A stretch of DNA of 9,058 bases, taken from contig JAFWOP010000153.1 of assembly GCA_017545365.1 (NCBI GenBank), positions 1 through 9,058 on the forward strand. The letters are read 5' to 3'. Within the stretch, counting starts at the first letter, position 1; every line of letters starts with the position of its first letter. The notes beneath the pieces are model-generated. The model saw only the letters and a program-made list of their open reading frames with translations, did no database searches and was not told the DNA's origin. The translations under genes were made by a program, and so were the position numbers. Shown here one piece after another: positions 1 to 6,642 of this stretch. The stretch is from Bacteroidales bacterium (GTDB taxonomy: Bacteria; Bacteroidota; Bacteroidia; Bacteroidales; P3).

Positions 1-140
1 TGAGTGAGCGCAAAGGAAACTTGTTTCCGTTTGCCGAGCGAACAAGGGGAAGGTGAAGCCAACCCCGATGTGAGTGAGCGCAAAGGAAACTTGTTTCCGT
101 TTGCCGAGCGAACAAGGGGAAGGCATAGCCAACCCCGAGA
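1..140. repeat. 70-bp tandem direct repeat (two copies), each with two predicted hairpins
   Basis: Bases 1-70 and 71-140 are two head-to-tail copies of the same 70-bp unit, differing at only five positions. Each unit contains a stem made of GCAAAGGAAAC (10-20 in copy 1) and GTTTCC-G-TTTGC (23-34), 11 pairs with one bulged G and a CTTG turn on the plus strand. A second stem follows: GGGG at 46-49 with CCCC at 63-66, and inside it GGT/GCC in copy 1 or GGC/GCC in copy 2. Three of the five differences fall in the second hairpin, two in its loop and one turning a T.G wobble into a C-G pair, so the fold is kept; the other two are at the unit end. The unit length is not a multiple of three and no credible reading frame covers it. 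Function is unknown; a structured leader or a dispersed intergenic repeat are both possible. The left end may continue beyond the window. Confidence 0.9.
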
Positions 141-144
141 TTTG

Positions 145-168
145 TTTGCGCGGCAAAGGTAGCGCAAA
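145..168. repeat. Inverted repeat enclosing a promoter -7 box
   Basis: TTTGCGC at 145-151 is perfectly complementary to GCGCAAA at 162-168, with a 10-base spacer holding GGCAAAGGTA. On the minus strand that spacer contains the promoter-like octamer TACCTTTG. The inverted repeat therefore brackets the -7 element, as an operator would, although a chance 7-bp pairing cannot be excluded. Confidence 0.55.
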
Positions 169-184
169 ATAAAGGAAGAACAAA
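154..184 (-). promoter_or_regulatory. Bacteroides-type promoter reading leftward out of the window
   Basis: On the minus strand, TTTG (184-181) is followed after exactly 19 bases by TACCTTTG (161-154). This fits the Bacteroides primary sigma factor consensus TTTG-N19-21-TAnnTTTG in both boxes and in spacing. Transcription would start near position 147 and run left through the two 70-bp repeats, so the gene served lies beyond position 1. It sits downstream of the esterase gene and cannot drive the mannan operon. The call rests on the consensus match only. Confidence 0.6.
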
Positions 185-267
185 ACAAAAATGGGTTTTT
201 TATTTTTCCTACAAGAAAAAACGTGTGTTTTCTATCCTCAAACCTCAAAAAGTGAAACAACCTCCTA

Positions 268-1020
268 TTATAATTTGAAAATCCTTTTCACCTCGGCAGC
301 GATATAATGCCCCATCAGTTCCTGTCCAGGTTTATCGGGATGAAGGCCATCACGCAGATACTTTCCTGGGGCGAAGGGACGTTCATCTTCTTCACGAATG
401 CCCACCCCATTGTAGCAATCAATGAGGGGGACCTTAAACTGACTGCAGACTTCCTGCAGACGTTCTATTTTCTTACGATTGATGGCATTATGTTCAGGAT
501 TACCCGTTTGGATAGGAGTGCAGACGAAAACCTTACATTTCGGAAAGCGTTTCTTAATGGCCTTTATGGAGTACACAGCCCCCTCCACCATAGCATCGAG
601 GTCCGTATCGTTGGTTCCCATAGCGAAGCCGAAAAGGTCGGGTGCAGGATATTCTCCTGCATCTACTTCGGCAATAAATTTCTGAATATGGACTGGGGCG
701 CAGTTGTTGTGGCGCTTACGCAGTTCTATCGAATCCGTTGTCGGCAGCCACCCCCAAGAGATACCAAGGAAATCTGCCGAGCCATATTCCTGAGTGTCGT
801 CATGCGACGCCCACGTTGCCGTACCTACACCTACATTATGGTGTGTGGCACAACCAAGGTCTGCAACAAACGTTGCTGACCATTGGTCACCAGAGGTTAT
901 GCTATCTCCGTCACAGCCAAAGTTTAAAGGCTCAGATTCACTACATGCTATTAATAGAAAGATTACATAAACTCCTGCAAAATAGCACGCCAAAGAAGGA
1001 TGAAAAAATCTTCTAATCAT
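268..1020 (-). CDS. SGNH/GDSL-family esterase lipoprotein, probable carbohydrate acetylesterase
   Basis: This 250-residue protein carries the SGNH hydrolase motifs: GDSIT with the nucleophile Ser40 (block I), a glycine near residues 64-66 (block II), GTND with Asn137 (block III), and DGLHPD with Asp224 and His227 (block V). A hydrophobic segment leads to the lipobox LIAC with Cys26, so it is a lipoprotein. The residues after the cysteine are S-E-S-E, resembling the acidic export signal that sends Bacteroidota lipoproteins to the cell surface. It starts with ATG 14 bases after the symporter stop and is the last gene of the mannan operon. By context it probably removes acetyl groups from mannan or manno-oligosaccharides so that GH26 and GH130 can act. 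SGNH enzymes are diverse, so the substrate is inferred; a xylan acetylesterase or other deacylase is possible. It is not a cellobiose 2-epimerase, which occupies the comparable place in the Bacteroides fragilis cluster. Confidence 0.85.
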   Translation of the reverse strand: MIRRFFHPSLACYFAGVYVIFLLIACSESEPLNFGCDGDSITSGDQWSATFVADLGCATHHNVGVGTATWASHDDTQEYGSADFLGISWGWLPTTDSIELRKRHNNCAPVHIQKFIAEVDAGEYPAPDLFGFAMGTNDTDLDAMVEGAVYSIKAIKKRFPKCKVFVCTPIQTGNPEHNAINRKKIERLQEVCSQFKVPLIDCYNGVGIREEDERPFAPGKYLRDGLHPDKPGQELMGHYIAAEVKRIFKL

Positions 1021-1034
1021 TCTATAGTTTTTTA

Positions 1035-2420
1035 CTATTCTTCACTACGTACAAGCTTCAGCTGTTCGTTGATTTCTGCGATACGTTTTGTTGTAAGAGG
1101 ATAGAAATAGGTGACAACAACTGCAAGCACAGAAACGAGAGCGGGAATAAAGCTCATAAGCATCTTCAGACAAGTAATAGCGCTATCGGGTTGGGTGAAA
1201 CCCGCCTCGGCATTGGCAACATAGCCGCAGGCAGCCAGAAGCCAAGTCACAGCGGCACCACCTACAGCACCGCCAAACTTCTGTGCCATAGAGGCCGACG
1301 AGAAAATAAGACCTGTCGATGCCGTCTTGTACTTGAGTTCTGCATAGTCGCTCACATCGGCATACATGCTCCAGACAAGTGGGCTTTGGATGCCCGTAAA
1401 GATGCTGATAATCACCTGAAGGACAAGCATCGCCCACACTCCGCCATTGGTTACGGGGATAAAGAAGAACATCACGCTCAACACAATAAGACAGATGTTA
1501 ACCATGATGAACGTTGACTTCTTACCCAGCTTATTGGTAATAGGAACAGCAAGTGCCACACCCACCATGTTGCTGATTTCTCCGATAGTAAGGAATAATC
1601 CAGCAAAAAGCAGGAAACTGATGCCGAGGGCGGGGATGGATAAGGCATATTTTGTGCCCAGTATATCAGCAAAGAAGAAGGCAACCGTAGAGCCTCTGAC
1701 GGTATTGAACAGGTTGCTGCAAAGGGCGGCGCCAATCATCAGCCACCATGGCTTGTTGTGCACCAACATCTTCAAGTCGCTGCCCACAGACACTTTCGAC
1801 ACGGTATGGAGGTGTTCCTTTGTGAGGAGGAAGCAGAGAATGAAGAGCACAAACACGCCACATGAAATGCATATCATAGCCCCCTGCCATCCCTTAGCCG
1901 TGTCATAGCCGCCCAGCGCGCCACAGAGCGGCTCCCAGATGAGCAAACTGATGAAGGAGCCCGTGTAGGCAAAGAACATACGGAAAGACGAGAACACCGT
2001 CTTCTCCTTCGAGTTGTCCGTCATAACGCCAAGCATCGAGCCATACGGCACGTTGATAGCCGTATAAATCGTCATCATCAGGATATAGGTGACATATGCC
2101 CACACAAGTTTGGCAGCATAGCCCCAGTCGGGAGTAGTGAAAAGCAAAATGCCGCAAATACTGAATGGAGCTGCAATCCACAACAGATAAGGACGATACT
2201 TGCCCCAGCGCGTGTGTGTACGATCTGCAATAATGCCCATCATCGGATCAGAAACAGCATCCCAGACGCGAGTAATCAACATAAGCAAACCCGCATCTAC
2301 TAAACTGAGTCCAAAGATGTTGGCATAGAAGAACGGAAGGTAATAAGAAAAGACTTTCCAGAACGACGATGATGCCATATCGCCAAAGCCATAGCCGATT
2401 TTCTCCTTAAGTGTTGCCAT
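1035..2420 (-). CDS. GPH-family sugar:cation symporter, probable manno-oligosaccharide transporter
   Basis: A 461-residue, highly hydrophobic protein with about 12 predicted membrane segments, the usual length for glycoside-pentoside-hexuronide (MelB-like) symporters of the major facilitator superfamily. The N-terminal signature RVWDAVSDPMMGIIADRT (residues 51-68) holds Asp54 and Asp58, matching the two cation-binding aspartates of MelB (Asp55 and Asp59). The following segment TRWGKYRPYLLW is the conserved first cytoplasmic loop. A charged middle loop near residues 200-220 (TKEHLHTVSKVSVGS) separates the two six-helix halves. It sits between the GH130 phosphorylase (15-base gap) and the esterase (14-base gap), so it most likely moves mannobiose or related manno-oligosaccharides across the inner membrane, coupled to sodium or protons. 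The counterpart in B. fragilis lies in the same mannan cluster. The exact substrate is inferred from neighbours. Confidence 0.9.
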   Translation of the reverse strand: MATLKEKIGYGFGDMASSSFWKVFSYYLPFFYANIFGLSLVDAGLLMLITRVWDAVSDPMMGIIADRTHTRWGKYRPYLLWIAAPFSICGILLFTTPDWGYAAKLVWAYVTYILMMTIYTAINVPYGSMLGVMTDNSKEKTVFSSFRMFFAYTGSFISLLIWEPLCGALGGYDTAKGWQGAMICISCGVFVLFILCFLLTKEHLHTVSKVSVGSDLKMLVHNKPWWLMIGAALCSNLFNTVRGSTVAFFFADILGTKYALSIPALGISFLLFAGLFLTIGEISNMVGVALAVPITNKLGKKSTFIMVNICLIVLSVMFFFIPVTNGGVWAMLVLQVIISIFTGIQSPLVWSMYADVSDYAELKYKTASTGLIFSSASMAQKFGGAVGGAAVTWLLAACGYVANAEAGFTQPDSAITCLKMLMSFIPALVSVLAVVVTYFYPLTTKRIAEINEQLKLVRSEE

Positions 2421-2435
2421 CGATATAGATTTTGA

Positions 2436-3614
2436 TTATGACCTGTGCATTATTTTCATATTCTTATCTATCAGCGCCTTCAGCGTTTCTACAGATGAAG
2501 CTGTAGTTAAGCCATCCGCAGGGGTATTCATACAGTAATCGACGAGTTTTTCAACCGCTGATGTTGCCACGTGCATCCGCGTATCGCTGGAGGCATAATA
2601 GATGAACACCTTGCCATCCTCGTCGGCAATCCAGCCATTGGTAAACAAGACGTTAGAAACATCGCCTATACGCTCATCACCTACTGGTGCCATGAAATAC
2701 CCGGCAGGCGAAGCGATAACCCGAGCAGGGTCGTCGAGTGCCGTCATGTACATGTATAGCACATAGCGCAGGCCTGCCGCACAACCACGCACGCCATGTG
2801 CCAGATGAAGCCAGCCCTGCGGAGTCTTGATGGGGTGAGGCCCTTCGCCGTTTTTCACCTCCTTGATGGTGTGATAATGGCGCGGGTCGATGATCGTCTC
2901 CTCCTTGATTTCTGCGTGCGTGATGTCATCTATCAAGGCCCAGCCGATACCTCCGCCTTCGCCTGCGTCAATAAAACCATCCTGCGGACGAGTGTAGAGG
3001 GCATACTTGCCACTCACAAACTCGGGATGCAACACCACATTGCGCTGCTGAGTGTGGGTTTTCAAGTCGGGCAGACGCTCCCATGTCTTGAAATCCTTTG
3101 TGCGGCAGATGGCAGCTGTTGCAGTAGCTGACGACAAGTCCCCTGCAGGAGCCGTGTCGTCGTGACGTTCCGCACAGAAGATGCCATACACCCAGCCATC
3201 CTCGTGTGCCGTCAAGCGCATGTCGTAGATGTTGGTAGCAGGGATTACGTCCTCGGGCATGGTGACTGGATAGTCCCAAAAGCGAAAGTTGTCGATGCCG
3301 TTAGGACTCTCTGCCACAGCGAAAAACGACTTACGGTCAGCACCTTCCACGCGAACGACGAGCAGGTATTTGCCTTTCCATTTGATGGCTCCGCTATTGA
3401 AGGCTGCATTCATGCCGATTCGCTCCAGCAGCAGGGGGTTCGTTCGTTCATCCAAGTCGTAGCGCCAGAAGACAGGGGTATGCTCTGCCGTCAAAATGGG
3501 GTGTTTATATCGTGTGACGATGCCGTTTCCACCCTCCACAGGCTCGTTCGGACGACAAATCAAAGCTTCGTGTGCAGCAAACAACTCTGCCACTCGTTCG
3601 TTGAAAGATTTCAT
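2436..3614 (-). CDS. GH130 phosphorylase, probable 4-O-beta-D-mannosyl-D-glucose phosphorylase
   Basis: A 392-residue protein without a signal peptide, hence cytoplasmic, and almost exactly the length of the B. fragilis mannosylglucose phosphorylase (about 390). GH130 members are five-bladed beta-propellers that use phosphate to cleave beta-mannosides and release alpha-mannose 1-phosphate. The segment NIYDMRLTAHEDG contains Asp131, the position of the general acid in the B. fragilis enzyme. Phosphate-binding candidates lie in RNVVLHPEF (191-199) and in the GPHPIKTPQGWLHLAHGVR region (258-276). Its ATG overlaps the GH26 stop as ATGA, so translation is coupled. Sequence style points to subfamily GH130_1, which acts on mannosyl-glucose. 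Without a linked epimerase, the natural substrate could be Man-Glc from glucomannan, or mannobiose made usable by an epimerase encoded elsewhere. A GH130_2 mannooligosaccharide phosphorylase is less likely but not excluded. Confidence 0.92.
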   Translation of the reverse strand: MKSFNERVAELFAAHEALICRPNEPVEGGNGIVTRYKHPILTAEHTPVFWRYDLDERTNPLLLERIGMNAAFNSGAIKWKGKYLLVVRVEGADRKSFFAVAESPNGIDNFRFWDYPVTMPEDVIPATNIYDMRLTAHEDGWVYGIFCAERHDDTAPAGDLSSATATAAICRTKDFKTWERLPDLKTHTQQRNVVLHPEFVSGKYALYTRPQDGFIDAGEGGGIGWALIDDITHAEIKEETIIDPRHYHTIKEVKNGEGPHPIKTPQGWLHLAHGVRGCAAGLRYVLYMYMTALDDPARVIASPAGYFMAPVGDERIGDVSNVLFTNGWIADEDGKVFIYYASSDTRMHVATSAVEKLVDYCMNTPADGLTTASSVETLKALIDKNMKIMHRS

Positions 3615-4723
3615 TTCCTAATATCTTTTGCAAACACGGTACGGGGATTGTTGTAGAACTCCATGAAGTCGGCTTCGGACTCATGCCCAGGATAGATGCC
3701 GTAGTGGTGCGTCTCCCTATCCCAAGCATTACGCCAAACAAGCACGTAGGCTACGGGAGCATCGCCCAAGGCGGGAAGCAGCGTGCCCGTCCACCAAGTG
3801 GGGTCAGGAGTCCCCTCGAAGCCTGTTTCCGTGACGGCTGCCACCTTATCATGCGATTTAGCTGCCTCCACGAGGACGTCCAGGCTGCGCTTCATCGTTT
3901 CCATATAGCCATCGCGGTTGCGTCCCTGATAGGTGTCGAAGCCCAGCACATCCACGATATCATCGCCCGGATAGCGCTCGAAATACTCATCCTGATTCTT
4001 TGGCTCGGAACCTGGACTATAGGCCCACAGCAGATTTGTCAGCCCACGCTTCTGCATAAAATCGTAGGTCATACGCCACAAGGCCTTGTACTGCTCGGTG
4101 GTGCAGATCTCCTGTCCCCACCAGAACCAGCTGCCCGTGTGCTCGTGCCAAGGACGGAACAGCACGGGAACAAGTGTGCCGTCAGCAGTTTTGAGGGATG
4201 CAAGGAAGTCTGCCACACGTCCCAGACGAGTGAGGAATTCCACATGCAGCTTACCATCGGGTAATATAGATGCTGCCGTACCCTTGTCGTGGAAGTCCCA
4301 CGCATCACCACCCGTAAGAGGATTGTCGAGGTGCCAAGACAACGTCACGATACCCCCTCGCTCATACTGGGCAAGAATTTCTTGACGCATCTTGTCGAAG
4401 GGCACACCGTCGAGGTTCTTGGGGTGTCCCAACTCCAAATGTCCCAAGTCGAAACCGATGACTGCGGGATAGTCACCACAAACCTCCTTCGTGTCTGAAC
4501 GACCCTCCGACGAAGCATCAGCATCCTTGATGCCCTGCCATGCATGGCCATAAACCGTATCGTCCTGATGGCCAAACATCACCTTGTGTCCATCGGCAAT
4601 AGCCTTCATCTTAGCAAGCATTGCCTGAGCCTCTGTGCTACGTGCAGGCTCACTCTTTTTCGGGCCGCACGCCGTCAGCAGCACAGCCCCTATCATTGTC
4701 AAACAAATAGCAATCTTTTTCAT
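3611..4723 (-). CDS. GH26 beta-mannanase lipoprotein
   Basis: A 370-residue protein with a lysine-rich start, a hydrophobic stretch and the lipobox LLTAC, giving lipid-modified Cys19. The rest is one GH26 (beta/alpha)8 domain, with no carbohydrate-binding module. Features typical of the family are GHQDD near 51-55, the TLSWHLDNP substrate-site segment (127-135), PWHEHTG with the acid/base Glu194, and AVTETGFEG with the nucleophile Glu299. It resembles the compact GH26 enzymes of Bacteroides mannan clusters, which often release mannobiose. The residues after Cys19 are G-P-K-K, not acidic, so a periplasmic rather than surface position is suggested. It is the first gene of the operon: a -7 box lies 30 bases upstream of the ATG, and three 22-bp-spaced elements lie further up. 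Its product feeds the GH130 phosphorylase and symporter that follow. No SusC/SusD pair is present here, so entry of longer mannan chains through the outer membrane must rely on other loci. Confidence 0.93.
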   Translation of the reverse strand: MKKIAICLTMIGAVLLTACGPKKSEPARSTEAQAMLAKMKAIADGHKVMFGHQDDTVYGHAWQGIKDADASSEGRSDTKEVCGDYPAVIGFDLGHLELGHPKNLDGVPFDKMRQEILAQYERGGIVTLSWHLDNPLTGGDAWDFHDKGTAASILPDGKLHVEFLTRLGRVADFLASLKTADGTLVPVLFRPWHEHTGSWFWWGQEICTTEQYKALWRMTYDFMQKRGLTNLLWAYSPGSEPKNQDEYFERYPGDDIVDVLGFDTYQGRNRDGYMETMKRSLDVLVEAAKSHDKVAAVTETGFEGTPDPTWWTGTLLPALGDAPVAYVLVWRNAWDRETHHYGIYPGHESEADFMEFYNNPRTVFAKDIRK

Positions 4724-4752
4724 GTTATTTTCTTTTTATCTCTATTTTGCTG

Positions 4753-4760
4753 CAAAGATA
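4753..4760 (-). promoter_or_regulatory. -7 promoter box for the mannan operon
   Basis: The minus strand reads TATCTTTG, a full match to the Bacteroides -7 consensus TAnnTTTG, 30 bases before the GH26 start codon. Transcription would begin near 4746, giving a leader of about 20 bases. No good TTTG is found 19-21 bases upstream: the only TTG (4775-4773) is 12 bases away. A weak -33 box is what one expects of a promoter that needs an activator. Confidence 0.6.
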
Positions 4761-4877
4761 ATACTTTTTTTTCAATTCTCCTCAGAAAAGTCTTTCTTTT
4801 GCGATACCACCATGTCGTTTTTTCCCCAGATAAGAAAAAGCCTTAACGGAAGAATGACAATATCAAAGAATACCGTT

Positions 4878-4939
4878 TTTTCATTGCGATGAAAAGAATC
4901 TTTCATTGCGATGAAAACATTTAACCATTGCGATGAAAA
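4878..4939. promoter_or_regulatory. Three 15-bp elements at exact 22-bp spacing, candidate operator array
   Basis: The 15-mer TCATTGCGATGAAAA occurs at 4881-4895 and 4903-4917, and again at 4925-4939 with a single change (first base C). The starts are exactly 22 bp apart, about two turns of the helix, so bound proteins would lie on the same face. Each element has dyad symmetry around TGCG. In the copy nearest the promoter the arms are TTTTCAT/ATGAAAA (perfect, 4878-4895); in the middle copy they shrink to TTTCAT/ATGAAA, and in the far copy to CAT/ATG. The array ends about 155 bases upstream of the GH26 start and some 118 bases upstream of its -7 box. It sits downstream of the terminator of the preceding unit, so it most likely serves the mannan operon as an activator or repressor site. 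The regulator is not in the window. Confidence 0.75.
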
Positions 4940-4989
4940 ATTTCTATCCTTTGATTCCGCACAGATAACGAGCCTTTTACGTACGACAG

Positions 4990-5019
4990 AAAAAGCCATT
5001 CTTCATATGGAAAAATGGC
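4990..5019 (-). terminator. Intrinsic terminator of the GH67-barrel-BACON unit
   Basis: On the minus strand GCCATTTTT (5019-5011) pairs with AAGAATGGC (5003-4995) around a 7-base loop CCATATG, and is followed at once by TTTTT (4994-4990). Eight Watson-Crick pairs and one U.G wobble form the stem. In the opposite direction the wobble becomes a C-A mismatch, so the structure favours minus-strand RNA. It lies 93 bases past the BACON gene stop and before the mannan operon control region. Confidence 0.75.
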
Positions 5020-5031
5020 CTCCCGTTTCAC

Positions 5032-5055
5032 CCCAAATCTTATGACCGATTTGGG
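5032..5055. repeat. Perfect 8-bp inverted repeat downstream of the BACON gene
   Basis: CCCAAATC at 5032-5039 and GATTTGGG at 5048-5055 are exact complements around an 8-base spacer. No T-tract follows on the minus strand, so it is not by itself a standard terminator. It may be a 3' untranslated stem-loop protecting the transcript end, or a protein-binding site. Confidence 0.6.
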
Positions 5056-5058
5056 TTA

Positions 5059-5074
5059 AATCACAGCTGTGATT
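5059..5074. promoter_or_regulatory. Perfect 16-bp palindrome
   Basis: AATCACAGCTGTGATT reads identically on both strands. It begins four bases after the preceding inverted repeat and 38 bases past the BACON gene stop. A gapless perfect palindrome of this size is typical of a dimeric regulator site, but it could also act as a stem-loop (six pairs, AGCU loop) in the 3' end of the transcript. Confidence 0.5.
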
Positions 5075-5111
5075 AAAGAAAAACTCAACTATAATTTAAG
5101 AAACAGAAATT

Positions 5112-6638
5112 CTACGGGCAAACGGGCCGGACAGACCGACCGGCACAGCGGTCGGTCCGCAAACACATGGAAGGAGGAACGGCTGAAAAAAAGTTGAAGC
5201 TATCTGCCTGATCCTTATAGGTGGCCGGGGGGATCGTACTCGCCCAATAGTGGCCGTTGATATAGCCAAAGGAATCGACAATGTAGAGAAGTGTATCGGA
5301 ACGAATACCCGCGGCGGGCAGGAAGATGGAGTTGCGGCCCCTTGTCACCTTATATCCATAGTGATCGCCCTGGGCCGTCCACGTCCAGGAGCAATAGTAC
5401 ATGAGTTCGTCCCACTCCTCTTTAGTGGGTATGCGCCAGATACCGCCCCAGTCCACATGGGCAATATCGTCCTCAGGGTCGAGAACGCATATGTTGTCAT
5501 CGTAGTTGTATTTGGAAAACTTCAGGTTGTCAAGCGAATCTCCGCTTCTATGGAATATATACGTCTCCCATGAATACTCTTCCTTCGTTCTCGTCTCGCC
5601 CCAGGCATAGTAATTGCCATAGTCCCCGGGAGAATCGGCGCCCACATTGCAGGTAGCCCAGAGGAGACCGGAGGGCAGGCCAAGGTCAACGAAAGCATGA
5701 CCATAATATGGATTCTCCTGATAAACGGTTAACTCCCGGCTGATACGGACGGGCGACTGTTCCGTCGCCCGAACGCTGATTATGGCCGTACGCTCAACGG
5801 ACAGATTCTGAGATGCTGTGAGCGTAAAACCTTTTTCGCTGACATTAGTTACCGTCAGCCAGTCGAACACGTTGATTATTTCAAACGGGATTTCTGTATC
5901 AACGCGTATCGTCCTGTATATTCCTTCTTCATAAGAAAAGGATACTTCAGTCGGGATAATGTCCAACGGGGATTTCTGGGTAACGGTTATTTTCGCTTCC
6001 GAATCTTTTGTCTTCAGCACCACATATGCCATTCTCCTGCCTTCCATATTCAGAGGGACAGATATTTCAACCGCCTTGTTGTCGTCGCTCTTCGCTACAG
6101 AAAGCCAGTCTGTCGGTTCTCCCTTTTCAACCGGCGACACCGAGATGGTCCAATCCTCCGTATTGCTTGTGACGGGCAGGACCTGCCGTCCTTCCATATA
6201 CTTGAACGTGACCTCCGAAGTATCGGAAGAAATAATTTGCAAAGACTTCGCCTGCGACACAATGACGGAAACAGCATAATCCCAGTCTTCCTCTACTGAA
6301 CGGATTTCAAACGTCGCGTAGCGCGCACTCGTAAACGACGGGTTGGCCTTGCAGGTAAGCGAGACGGAGGCATCGCCCGTCCCTTTCAGCGTGTCAGCCG
6401 TCAGCCAGTCGGGAAGGTTGGTTACCTCCCACGAGGTATTGGCATAGATTGTCAGCGTCTTCGTTCCCCCCTGACCATCACCGAAATAGAAAGAGGACGA
6501 GGACAGCTCAAGATTGTGAGGAGAACGGAATGTGGGCACCTGCGACCAATCCAGGCTCACCTGCTTCGAGCAGGAGAAAACGATGAGCAGACAGGCAGGG
6601 AGAAGAAGCCGGCAGCAAGCGTTGTTTACCCGTTTCAT
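5112..6638 (-). CDS. Lipoprotein with three BACON domains and a C-terminal FISUMP-like domain
   Basis: A 508-residue protein with a lipoprotein signal (IVFSC, Cys23). Three BACON repeats follow, at about 44-130, 138-222 and 228-308. Each has the pattern of a beta-sandwich ending in VSQAK, VTQKS or VYQEN, with a central tryptophan motif (PDWLT, TDWLS, FDWLT). BACON domains are common in Bacteroidota surface proteins, often as spacers or glycan- or mucin-binding modules. Residues 314-508 form a domain of the Fibrobacter major paralogous type: FVDLGLPSGLLWATCNVG, then YYAWGETRTK, WRIPTKEEWDEL, and the closing RSVRPVCP. No catalytic motif is seen. The gene starts four bases after the barrel protein stop, so the two are co-translated, and it is followed by a terminator. 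Probable role: outer-membrane or surface-anchored adhesion or binding protein; the ligand is unknown. Confidence 0.85.
   Translation of the reverse strand: MKRVNNACCRLLLPACLLIVFSCSKQVSLDWSQVPTFRSPHNLELSSSSFYFGDGQGGTKTLTIYANTSWEVTNLPDWLTADTLKGTGDASVSLTCKANPSFTSARYATFEIRSVEEDWDYAVSVIVSQAKSLQIISSDTSEVTFKYMEGRQVLPVTSNTEDWTISVSPVEKGEPTDWLSVAKSDDNKAVEISVPLNMEGRRMAYVVLKTKDSEAKITVTQKSPLDIIPTEVSFSYEEGIYRTIRVDTEIPFEIINVFDWLTVTNVSEKGFTLTASQNLSVERTAIISVRATEQSPVRISRELTVYQENPYYGHAFVDLGLPSGLLWATCNVGADSPGDYGNYYAWGETRTKEEYSWETYIFHRSGDSLDNLKFSKYNYDDNICVLDPEDDIAHVDWGGIWRIPTKEEWDELMYYCSWTWTAQGDHYGYKVTRGRNSIFLPAAGIRSDTLLYIVDSFGYINGHYWASTIPPATYKDQADSFNFFSAVPPSMCLRTDRCAGRSVRPVCP
5134..5157. repeat. GC-rich perfect 9-bp hairpin in the last codons of the BACON gene
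   Basis: GACCGACCG (5134-5142) pairs with CGGTCGGTC (5149-5157) around a 6-base loop. It lies inside the coding sequence for the residues DRCAGRS, 20 bases before the stop codon. No T-tract follows, so it is not an intrinsic terminator. It may slow ribosomes or protect the mRNA end, or simply reflect codon choice. Confidence 0.5.
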
Positions 6639-6642
6639 GGAA

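Larger units (their letters stand above)
141..267. other. Intergenic gap after the mannan operon; no strong terminator seen
   Basis: This AT-rich spacer follows the esterase stop codon. Besides the promoter and inverted repeat described separately, it holds only weak A/T-rich pairings on the minus strand: AAAAC-ACAC-GTTTT followed by T residues (about 214-233), and AAAAAT/ATTTTT (about 190-206). Either could serve as a poor terminator for the operon, but neither has a GC-rich stem. No small reading frame stands out. Confidence 0.3.

Noticed and set aside
1..140. Possible CRISPR array
   Set aside because: Only two copies directly abutting with no variable spacers between them, and no cas genes in the window.
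4772..4999. A 75-residue minus-strand ORF beginning MAFSVV in the gap before the mannan operon
   Set aside because: It starts inside the terminator stem and reads through the 22-bp-spaced elements, whose period is not a multiple of three. It has no recognisable domain and overlaps regulatory features.
5059..5074. CRP-type binding site
   Set aside because: The half-sites are in the order TCACA-GC-TGTGA, the reverse of the CRP arrangement TGTGA-N6-TCACA, and the location is downstream of a gene.
5134..5157. Intrinsic terminator at the end of the BACON gene
   Set aside because: The hairpin is strong but lies within the coding sequence and has no following T-tract; the structure at 4990-5019 fits better.
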